Origin: Lasioglossum baleicum
Lineage: Eukaryota > Arthropoda > Insecta > Hymenoptera > Halictidae
DNA: 64,000 bases
Reading direction: 5' to 3'
Assembly (NCBI RefSeq): GCF_051020765.1
Contig: NC_134940.1
Coordinates: 16,381,712 to 16,445,711 of the forward strand
Of this stretch, positions 34,347 to 46,300 are shown piece by piece. Each line of letters opens with the position of its first letter. Position 1 is the first letter of the stretch. Under the pieces are notes generated by a model. That model was not told the origin of the DNA. It saw nothing but the letters and a program-made list of their open reading frames with translations, and ran no database searches. Both the position numbers and the translations under genes were made by a program.

Positions 34347-37300
34347 TTAGTAGACCAGACGGTGCTGGTACGGGAATCCCCGTGTCTGCGAGCTCATCTG
34401 GTACTGGCCGGCGCTCGAGTACGGATCGTACGTCTGCAAAACGAACACGATCGATGCGGCGGAATCTTCGAAACGTGAGATTTGCTCTACTACGATACAG
34501 TAGGTACTCGCTCGATGCGCGAGAACGGGATCGGAATTTCAGGCAAGACTCGAGGGTTTTACTATGAAACGAGGTGTGTCCAATCAATGTGTGCTTATAT
34601 TGCGTTCCTAGAAGAATACTGTCACAACTCAAAAAATACGAGTTTCCAGGAGATAGGAAAAAGAAAATTGTAATTAAATTTCGTTGAACTGTGCAGCAGC
34701 TAGTGCAATTAAAGTTATGATATTTTGATATATTGATGTTTATAATGTTCCTCAAGCAGATATTCAGTGACTGTGTGAACACTCATCACTAGACTGCGGA
34801 TCTTTATGCAAAATAAAAATGTATTGCATTGATTGTGAGAAGCAGGAATAACATAAAAATTGACTTTGATATATCAAAAGCAACATTGCAACATTCTTGA
34901 ATTTCTAAAATCTTTTACTGTTTTATATCTCGCCCAGTTTCTTCATAAATGCATGAAGATCCAGGACTGGTTAGAAGGATCATTTCTTTGAATTGTGACG
35001 ATGTTCTTCTAGGGGTGCGATATTATGTGCTCATAATTATGAAAGTGGTCCAAGTCAAAATTAAAAAAAGAACTAAATGAATTCAATGTAATTTTTACGA
35101 TATAGTCAAAAATTCATTTAGTGTTAACCTTCAGTTACTCGCACTCAGACTTCTACATAGTTATGTAGAAAACATTGCATAACATAGTTATGTAGAAAAC
35201 AATGTAGAAAAATTATGTAGGTTACGACATAAATAAATTTTTATTCAATACAATAATTATACTCGATTGCGGATCTTTATGAAAAATAAGAATTGTTTGC
35301 ATCGGTTGCAAGAAATAGAAACTAAATTGGATGTTGTTTCCTCCCCTAAAGATTTTAATAGAGGAGAAATCATGTATTGACATCTTCAATTTGAAACATT
35401 TTCCAACAAGTTTGTATTTCATCTACTCAATTTTGCTATAAATGCATAAAGATCCGCAATCAATAATTACTTTAATGCAAAATAGATGACAACTTTGTTT
35501 ATGCTCAAACTACCAAATTTAAAGTTTTGAGATTGTAAGTACTATATGCGAGTAATTAAAAGTTAATATCCTTTTCCTTGAAATATCTCGAAAGAAGAAA
35601 TACATGACTTACTTAGACTTAGACCTCTTTCATAATTATGGGCACATTCGTCTAACAACATAAAGGAACAATCACGGAATTACTACTTCCGCTAATAAGT
35701 TACATTTCCCAACTTGCTCGAACAAAATGCAAGGAACGAGGGCACTTAATCGGTAGTGTAATGAGCGAGAACCTATTGTATCTTTTATTTTCGATGTCTG
35801 TAGGCTCCGGCCAGGGCAGGCGCGGGCGCGGGTGCGGGCAGTGCGGTCGAACGACTGTTACCGACCTGCGAGCGTTTTCTGGAAACCATGAACCTCTTCT
35901 CCGGGGCGTTGTAGTAACTCTGCTGAGGATAGACGAGGCCGTACTGAGGGCTGCTGTCGCCGTACTGGGATCCGGAATCGAATTGTTGGCCGTATTGGTT
36001 TCCGTACTGCTCGTAGTAGCTCGGCGGATGGGTACGGACGATGCCAATATCGGACGGCGACAGAGAATCGACACCGTAACGGCGAACCGGGTACATCGGC
36101 GAGTCCATCCAGGGAATCACTGTACATCAAGGTCAGGGTGAGGTTGATAGGGACTCGAGAAACGTGTGGAGTCGTTCGATTCGTTTAACACTAAGAGCCC
36201 GTTCAGACACGACGGAAACTCTTGATCCGCGCGGTCTAAAGATCCGCGCGGCTACCGCCTTTGAACCGCAGGAAATCAAATCCGCGCTGTTTCCGCGCGA
36301 TTTTCATCTTCATACTGGGTTAAAACTTTGCCCCTCTCCTGTATGTCCGCACGGTTACCGCCTCATCCTGAACGACTGTCAATTTTGACGCGGTTCAAAT
36401 CGTGCGGTCGAAAACGCGCGGATTCCGCCGTGTCTGAACGGGCCCTAAACCGACCATCGGCGGACAAATGTTTTTGGGTTTGGCGTTGTAAGGGCGTATA
36501 AAAAGTAATGGTCATTTGTAAGAGAAACTTACCGCACAGTTGTTCATAACAAAGGAAATTGTTTTAAATTTGTTTTTACATCAACACCTTCCACTCATCC
36601 AGAAAAGAAAAAGTTTGAAAGGAGCCACATGTTGCAAACAAATAGTTATTGAGATAGAGGCTGTTAAAGTTTTTGCAAAATTTAATTGTGTGGAGTTATA
36701 GGTATACAGTAGACAAGCCTACTACTACAGTCCACCCGACCGTATCGATGAGACAGAACATAATCGTGAGCGTGTCTCGAGCAAACGAAAACAGCTCGTC
36801 ATCGTCTCGCTGCCCATTCGGATCATAGATTCGAAGTTGCAAAATATGAAAAAATATCTTTTATCCATTCTTATAAGAATATCAATCCTGTATTATACAA
36901 TAAAATGCTACCGTACCTCACCGTTCCTCCAACGGATTAGGCGATATACATATGTACCTGTAAAGGACGTTATAGCAAGCAAAAAACGTATGCGAATCTT
37001 CAACCCTGACAGGTTGACAACACGTACGACGGACCCATCGAAGCGACGAGCGGACTACCCTTATAAATCACGTCACTGACCGAAGACAATACCAAAAGGA
37101 ATTTCTTTGGCAGTTTCCCTACTTCTCCACCTACAGTCCTTCCGACACTCCCCGTCCAATTAACACAGATGCTACATTTCCCCACCTAAATCCACCGTTA
37201 ACCCTTTGCACCCCGAATTATTTTTCAATTTTGTTGCCAACAACTCTCTACTATCGGACGTGTTTTGTTTACTTCAAATTTACTTCAAAGGACAGTTCCT

Positions 37301-40300
37301 CGACTGCTACTTACTTTAAACAATTTTGTTTACTAATTATATTATAGATATAGCTGTCAAACTTTGTTGTAATTTATATTTGTGGAACTTCCATTTGTTA
37401 TAACTAAAAAACAAGACAATTAAATAGATAAAGGAAGAACCAAACACATATGTATATGTATGTAGAACCCGGCTTATTTACATTTTTCTTTCTCTGATGT
37501 CGAGTCATACTCGACAAAGGAGTGCAAGTGATTAACTATTCGCGAAAAAACCGAGTTGACAATCGCAGTACTATTTTGATCGTGGTGGAGAAGTTGTATT
37601 TTTCAACTCTTTTATGTGGGCTTATATGGAAAATTTAGAAAACACGTTTTGTAAATTAAACATCAATTAAACATATTCTGAAAATTTCATCACAATCGGT
37701 CGACGTTGTAATGAGCTACAAACGTTTAAAGATGGTAAAAATTGCAGTTTTTCACGGTTTTCGGCCTCTAACTGCAGTAATTCTAAGGATTCTTACATCT
37801 TTCAATGCCTGTCGTTTTTTCCTGCACTAACCGATTTCTATGAAACTTTCACAGTGCATACAATTGACACAGATCTACAAAACGTATTTTTTTAAATTTC
37901 AATATAAGCCCGCATATAAAAGTTGTACAATGCAACTTTTACTATTTTGTCTGCAATTCCGATCAATTGTAATTTTTAGAAAAATTTCTTTTCACATCCT
38001 GTAGTAAACTAATTGCTCTAGCTTTCCAAAAAAGTTCAAATAGCATAGTCCAATATTAAAAAAGTTATGGCGGTTTTAAGAGTGTCCGAATATTAGTGGG
38101 AGTCACTGTATGTATGTAGTAGGCTTTTATCTATGTATACGCATAACTCCACTAAATTAAATTATGCAAAAACTCTAACAGCTTATATCTTAATTTGTTT
38201 GCGACATACATATATGGTTCCTTTCAAACTTTAAACAACAATTTCCTTTGTTATAGTAGGTATTATTCGGTTTAGTGTTCGGTGGGTTTAGTGTCGAATC
38301 GCTTGAATTGCTGGAATCCGACTGCTCACCGTTTCGGGGGTCCTCCTCTTCAAGAAGATTGCCATCCTCGTCCATGTTCTCGTACTCCTCGTTCATGTAT
38401 TTGTGCCAGTTCCTGCAAAGAGAACGAGACAATGAAGAAACGAGAAATTGGCACGGTTCGGTGGAAATCTATGCGTTTGTTCGCAATTATCGGCAACTTT
38501 GCCGCGCTTACCGGTTGCGACGCTCGTTCTCCCAGAGGGACAGCAAGGCCAACATCTCCTCCGGATCGATATTCAATTCCCTCTTGAATCGCGGTTCTTG
38601 GTAAATCGGCACGCTGGAAATTACCATTTGCATTGTTACGTTGATACAGTCGATGCTCGCTCGTTGTTTTCATTTAACGCTAGAACTACCGAACTCTGAA
38701 CAAGACTGATGTGGTCCCAAATGCTGTATTTCCTTGAAAAGGGTGACTCATAGACTGCGGATCTTCATGCATTTATGAAGAAATTGGTTGGATGGAATAT
38801 AAAACGGGAGAAGATTTTTAAAAAATTCAAGAATGCTGTAATGTTGTTTTTAATGTAACAAAGTCGCGAAGGGATAAATTTTATATTATTCCTGCTATCC
38901 ACAATTAATTTCAAACAATTTTATTTTGCATAGAGATACGCAGTCTAGTAATTCCTAAGGTGATATCCGCGTGAACACGTGTTTGATCTTCGTGCAGGTC
39001 TTTAGTGTCGATCGAGAGACGAGACGTCCGGACAGTCCGGACACTCGAACCGCGTTCCATGGTTTCGAAACGATATCGGTTTCTGATTCGGCCCCGTTCG
39101 AAATCGGATACTGTTGCCGTTGCATACTACACCGCATTCGAAGTGCGACGCTGCAACGACAAATGCGCGATCAGTGTATGGCCACTTACACTTCGATTTC
39201 TTACACGGGCGAAATACATAATTGTGGTTCACGTCCTTTGGCAGTGCAATTTATACGTTACGCAAAGATTATTACTGTCGAACAACCTTGATAAGTTAAG
39301 ATTTTAGCTGCCACTGGACGTTTCTATGTTTCTGGCTGGGCCCAATGTCAAAGCCTGTCTCCATATTCTCTCGTTTAAAAAAAAACTGTAATCTGCGTGT
39401 TTAAGGGAAAACGAAAAGGGGAAGAAGTGGTATTTACAAAATTAAGTTGACCATCATTTCTCATAAAAAAAAGTTCTATAATGTTTTGAATACCGATTAA
39501 CTTTTGTCGGAAACATTTTTTTGCCATACATCGCAGTACAAAGAGTAATGTAACAGCCGCATTTTTTGCATTGCCAACAGAAACCTTTAGTTTCCAGTGG
39601 CGCAGAAAAAGAACGTCGAGATATACTTAGAAGCCTACAATTTTCTTTCTTGAAAATTCTACGAATGCGAAATATCGCAGGAAGTAATAGGTCATCTTCA
39701 AACTTGATTAATTTAGACAGACAAACAATAAGAAAGTGAAAATTGCTGAGAACTATAATGTATACCCTGTCTAAAAAGTGTCTGTAAATAAAAAATCGCA
39801 TCGTCGTCGTCCCGCATAAACGATCCTAATAGCCGAGCGATATTTCAGAAACAGGTGACGAGAAAAAGGAGTAGGGTAAACTGTACTATTGCTGGCACTG
39901 CACTAGTTATTGGGACTTTTGATTTAAACGGCAAATATTAAGAATTCCTGGTGAAGAAAATCATTTTCTATTGCTTCTTATTTATATTCCAAAGCAACGT
40001 TGTAAGTTTTCATAACAGAGTTCCACATATGACTGTTAGCAAATGTGCCAATGACTGTACTATTTGCCTTACGATTGTTATTCACTGAATATATTTTATA
40101 ATAAAAGATTTATGACTCGTAAAACTGTTTGATTTTGCTGAAAAATCTCTATTAGCTTATAATAATAGAAAGTTAAGCTCGATTAAACATTTCAAAAAAG
40201 ATAAAAACGATTTTTTCTGCGATTTTGGCTTAGGGTGCCAATCATTGTACAGTTTACTCTACTACAAAAATCTTTACTTTAAGTGCAATAACAACGCTAC

Positions 40301-43300
40301 GCGAGTACATGAATTAAAAGAATAAACTGGTATTTACACTGTTGTTCATACGTTCGAATAGCTTAGAAATTTTTCACCTTGCGTAACATTTGAAAAATCG
40401 TATTTTGGCCAACTTTTCGATGCAAATGCTGCACTGTGCATCGTTTAACGAATTATCTCGATATCGGGAGTTTGAGTTGGTTTGATTTGGTTCGGTGTGA
40501 ACGTCACTCGGCCATTTCCGAGGCTCGACAGGATGTTGTGGTAGGTCGGGTCCTAGGTTCTCGCTCCTCGCGGAGCATGCCTGATACATACGGTCGGCCG
40601 AGGATGATCGATACACAGGGAATACAAGGGAAGACTGGCGCGACGCCGACGCCGTCAGCTGATTGGTCGGCCATATGCCAAAACGGAACAGACTCGTCAG
40701 GTGGTTTCATTCAGCTTTTCCTCTCAGTTTGCCGACACGACCGCGGGCGTATTCGATTCCATATGCGCCCGCACCACGATTTGATCAGCGGACAATTCGA
40801 AAATGTCTCTGACACCGCGCCGCTGATTGTGAAATTGGGACCGTTCTACAGTCATCTTCGAAACTGTCGAATTTATCCCGAGACGGAACTTGGATTTCGT
40901 TTCTTTCTTGAATTTTCTTTCTTTGTACATACTCTGATACTGTTCCCGCAACTAGACGAAAAAAAGCTGTCGATGAATCAAGCTGTACACCGCACACGAA
41001 CGACACTAAACCATATTACTAGACAGCGGATTTTATGCGTTTATGACAAGAATGAATAGGTGCAATTTAAAACAGTAAAAATATTAGACGCATTAAAAAA
41101 TACAATACTATTATATGTATTGTTCGAGTGGTGACTCTGAGACGCCACTGAAAATTGCTGTACCATTATTCAGAATATTGTTTACATTATTAAATATGTT
41201 GGTATCTAACCAATTACTAAACGCGTTTAACTCTATTGTATGAGTTATTACTTATTAGACCGCGGATTTTATGCATTTCTGACAAAACTGAGTAGGTGCC
41301 ATTTAAAACAGTAAAAACATTAGACGAATTTAAAAGTTACGTTATTTTCAACCTATTCAACATATTAAGATAGAAGATAAATTTCTATTTCACTCCAGTC
41401 TGTTGCTATACAAGTAGAACATTTTTATTTCGATGAAATTTAACAAATCATAGAGAATGGAAATATTCTAGGTCGGACGAATGTTGAATTTTCGAGTTAA
41501 AATAGCTCCGAGTGCAAAGGATTAAACATATTGAGAAAGAAAATAAATTTCTATTTCGCTTCAGCTTCTTGCAATGAAGGTAGAAAATTGTTATTTTGCA
41601 TGAAGATCGTTTGTCTACATATTATATTAGGATGGCTCTTATTTTCGACTTTCAAATTGTTTTACGAAACCCCCCTGGATTGTTTCGATTATATTGGGTT
41701 GGCAAATAAGTTCGTTCGGTTTTTGTGATTTATTCCAATGTAAAAAACCGAACGAACTTATTTGCTAACCCAACCCAATACAATAACGGGATAACGGGAA
41801 AACGTGCCCCCGGGCCCTTAAACATTAAAATAATTAACTAAATGCTCGTAAAATCGTTTTTCTTGAATATCTTCTAAATTACTGACTGTATTGTTAAATA
41901 TGTACGACAAAAACTTCCGGACAGACTGCGTCTTTTATATCAGATTAATTTTTTTCGTAAAACAAACGCACAGAGATTTTCTTTTTATTAATTGAAACAA
42001 TCCTAGGGGTTCACCCCTCGAAAAAATTTTCTTCAAGAATAAATAAGAACCACCCTAATAGTACATACAGTAAGAAGCATAACTGATTCCACACACTTTA
42101 AATCAGAACAACTTTTTCATGAATGGACCAAACGACTTCAATTTCTCTGTAAGGCTAGAAGAATTAGTTTAGGAAATGATGTATAAAAAATATGTTGAGA
42201 AAATGCATTTGGACGGAATTGTGAAAAACAGTAGTAAAAATTGATTTTTACAACTTTCTTAGCTGGGCCAATAACGAAAATTCAAAAGATGTGCCTGGTC
42301 AACTGGTATAAATTAAGTATACACACGCTCTGAAAATTTCATTGAATTTTGGTTTGCGAATTAGAAACGATCAAAAGTGGTAATTTGTAGTGTATCATAA
42401 AGTGGCAAGTTTTACCATTTTTGATCGTTTATAATTCGTGAACCAATGAACCAATTTCAATGAAATTTTCAGAGCGTATATAATTTGTACTAGTTGACAA
42501 AACACATATTTTAAATTTTCGTTATTGGGCCAGCTAAAAAAGTTGTAAAAATAAATATTTAGTATTGTTTTTCACAATTCCGACTAAATGCATTTTTTCA
42601 ACTCATTTCTTAGACGTTATTTACTAAACTAGTTCTTCTAGATTTACAGAGAAATTGTGTTGTTACTGTAGGTCGTTGAAATGTGGATGCGTCCACCTAT
42701 CACCCTTTTTTCACCATTTCCTCCTTTTGATAGGAATGAATACATACATATATGTATTGGTCCAGACCATTACGGCGTTTATGTGTGATGTTGTTCCTAA
42801 ACAGTACCCTAGTACAGGCACGTGACCGTCGCGTCACGTGAGAACAAGTCATATCACGTAGCTATTCTCATAGCTACATGCTGCCGAATAATGCAAATTA
42901 CGCCTCGTAAACGAAAAGATACGATTGTTAAGGGCGACAGCGGCCTAGATTGATCTGTTATCTATCGTTTTTGACTACTGAAAACCCCCATCTTTGGATT
43001 ATCGAGGAATGAGAACGCGAATCCCGCACTTTGAAATCCTGGAAAAAGGAGTCTACTCCCTTAAATCGAAACGTTCCACTCTCTGTACGTGTACTCCGCG
43101 TGCCTCACAAGCCATGCGAGATTAGGTCATTCCACTAGCACTTTTGGTTCCAGCCGGATTATTGGCTAAAGTGTGTGATGTCACGGCCTAACCATTGACT
43201 GTGAGCGAGAGGAGCCCTTTTGCCCCTGTGCCGTCTCGAGGGATTTCTCGTGAGGCACGGAGAGTACTTTCTATTCGGTGTCGGCCGGGGCATAGGGGCT

Positions 43301-46300
43301 GCGTAATAACGAAGAAATATGTAGATGAAAAGGGTGGATGGAGAATCTGTAGGGCACGTCGATTCAATTTCGCAAGCTGTCCGAACAACGGCGTCGGCTG
43401 GCACGTGACTCGAAGACGGAAGCGACGACAGAGACAGAGGAGACAGACGCGAAGGGATAGAACGCGAAATTGTTATGCATCTCGCGGAGGCTGGAGAGGT
43501 GACTAGCTATTCTCGTCAGCTGATTGGGGGGCCGCGAGATGCGAGATGCGAGATGCAAGACGGGAGACGCGACACGCGATATACGCCGAGCGATAGTCAG
43601 GCCTGACCTACTTTAGCTCGGTGGCTCCATTCAGCTTTTCGTGGACCCACCCCGCTGGAAATCTACCCTATTGCGTCACGCTTATCGAACGAGCCCCGAT
43701 CGCTGCGCCAACACGCACACAGATACGCCCACACGTACGCCCACGCTCTCGCGCCCACGCCTCGCCACCGCATCGTCAGCATCGCCACATGCAACACCGC
43801 GCTCGCTCGCTCGCTCGCGCGCGCCTGCGTTCTCCGTTTTCCACCACAATTTTCCGACGACCGTGAATAATTTATGGTCCAGAGAAAAATGCGAAACCAT
43901 CCCTCTGGTTTCTTCTACTTCTTCTTTTCGTTCTCCTACGCGTCGCCTGACCTCTCCCAACGTTTCTTTTCGAATATCCGTGGAAAATCGTGATTTTTCT
44001 AGGTACAAAATTGAAGACCGGCAATTGAGAAAGGCTGTAAGTGCCAACATTCTGAAAAAATCCATGCAAAACCGGCAAGATCGACTTGTAACCAATCGTC
44101 ACGGAACTTTCAGCCTGATTTCATTGCATTGACGTTGGAACGTACATCCCTTTTACGGAAAAAAACAATTATTAAAAAATGGCACTTTCAGTCTTCTTTA
44201 ATTCCAGTTTTCATCCAGTTTTAATTCAGTTTTCCACTTCCGAACACGATTAACGTCTTGACGAGCAATCAACATTGTCGGAACTCTATTCGCCCAGAAT
44301 TGGGCAAAATGTAATTTCAATTACTTTTACATTTTCAATTACAATTACTTACCAATTACTGTAATTTGAAATTGGAGAAATACAATTACACGTAATTGTA
44401 ATTGGTAATTGCAATTACTTGACGAATCACTGTAATTGTAATTGTGGTCCGCAATGTTTTGGACCATTTAACCGTTTTCTTATTGTAATTATAGTCCACC
44501 GAACTCGAACTCTTTGTTAAGGATGTTCTGGAGGTATATAAAAACGCAACAAAATTTTTGAAAATTTGACGAGATATAATTCTTACTAAATTAATGCAAT
44601 TACCAAAGTTTGGGTTCGATTCACCGCACCGTTTAAGAATGATAGCAACTTAAAGTTTGCACATTTTAACACGTCTTCTTATGGAGAATTCATAAAATTC
44701 CACTTCAAACCCTATATAAACCTTGAAAAAACGCAACTAGAAACTCCAGTTCTTTTTATATACATATAGTAAAAATTATGTAATTAATTATGTTGAAAAT
44801 TTATTAGGATTCACTAAACAGTTACAGAGCGAAAAATTATAAACTGTTACAAAACGTCAAATTTATCGTGTTGTCATCTTACTAGCATGGAAACGCGACA
44901 ACAGTGTAAAAAAAAGTATACAAAAGTATGCAAAATATACTCATGAATGGCTTTCATTGCTAATACATGTATTGATGGATTTCGAATTTCTTGTACTTTT
45001 GTCTCCCATTGTACCTCCAGAACATCCTTAACACTCCGAATGCCACGTCTTCCAAAAATAGGGGACGGAATAATTCGGCCATATTTTTAAGTGAATTTTT
45101 ACGTCGATGTATCGAGTATAGCACATTCAATTACGATCGGCAAAGTGCTAGAAGGGTGACAGAGTATTTTCAGAGTCATTCTTCAAATTTTCAAAGATTT
45201 CAAAGATTCTGATTTCGTTCGACAGATTCTTCTGATTTCATAGAACTTTCAAGACTGCTGGGTAAATACTGAACGCGTGTTAAACACCGAGTCGAGAACG
45301 CGGAATGCACACGCATACTTGCATCTCCGGGCAATTCGACGTGCACGTCCGCCGCGAACGGATTGAAATGTCAACGAGAATGTCGAGCCTCGGGAAAAGC
45401 GGGCGAGAAATTCGTTCCCCGCAGAAAGTTCATCCGCGATGCTTCCCCAGAACTTTCCTTCGCCTCGAGAAAATTAGCTTTAGTTCGGGTACGCGTGGGC
45501 GCCGACATGAGCGTCAGCGTGGGCGTGTGTGCACGCTGCACACGCGTGTACACGTGTGCCCCGACAATGCTGACCTGTGACATTTGTTTGCAGGTCAGGC
45601 GATGCACGCCCGGCTAGGTGGATAGTTGGATAGTTGGATAGGTGGCTAGAGAGAGATAGAGGGATAGAGGGGGATAGAGGCGGCTAGGCGGCCAGGTGAC
45701 TAGGCGAGACGAGGTTTGCGCGTAAAAATAAAGGTCTGACGTAAGGGTCGGCCGGCTGACTGGAAAATAATTAATTCATGCTCCGACGTAGAGCGATACG
45801 TCATCGCGAACGTCATCCTAATTAATGACGCACTATCCTACCCGCGTAGTGGAGAGAGCCGCTATAAATACATCGCTTCGATTCAATTCAACTGGCGATT
45901 CGACTTGCGAGGCGAGAAACGTTTTCAGGTTCACGAGGATTCACGATCAAAGCCGCCGTTCTCTACGAAGGAACCCGTTTTCGGCAGAAGCAAATTCTCT
46001 TGCATGACGAACATCAACAAACTTTCCGTTCGAGAAGTTGTTGATCCGCTTTCGGTAGGATGAACTATTAAGTTCCAGAGAGGAACGGTGTTTCAAGCTG
46101 GTTTCCTTTACAGAAAATTGGCGAAAGCTTTGGACGCGGTTGAATATAGCACACGCTGTTGACACCCGGTACGTGGGAGGGCTGGCTCGAAAGGGGGCGC
46201 GAGCAAACACGGCTGCAATTGAACGTTTAACGCGGAGTCGAGGAGGAGTTAGCATTCCAGAAAAGGAAAGGAACAGAGGGAGTAGAGGGTTCACACACAA

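Noticed and set aside
40436..41059. 207-codon plus-strand open frame
   Set aside because: No domain, no splice context, and it lies inside a neuropeptide intron in CpG-rich sequence where long frames arise by chance.
43621..44132. Overlapping frames of 81-163 codons on both strands
   Set aside because: Arg/Pro/Ser/His-rich from CpG composition; several registers are open at once, and no family is recognised.
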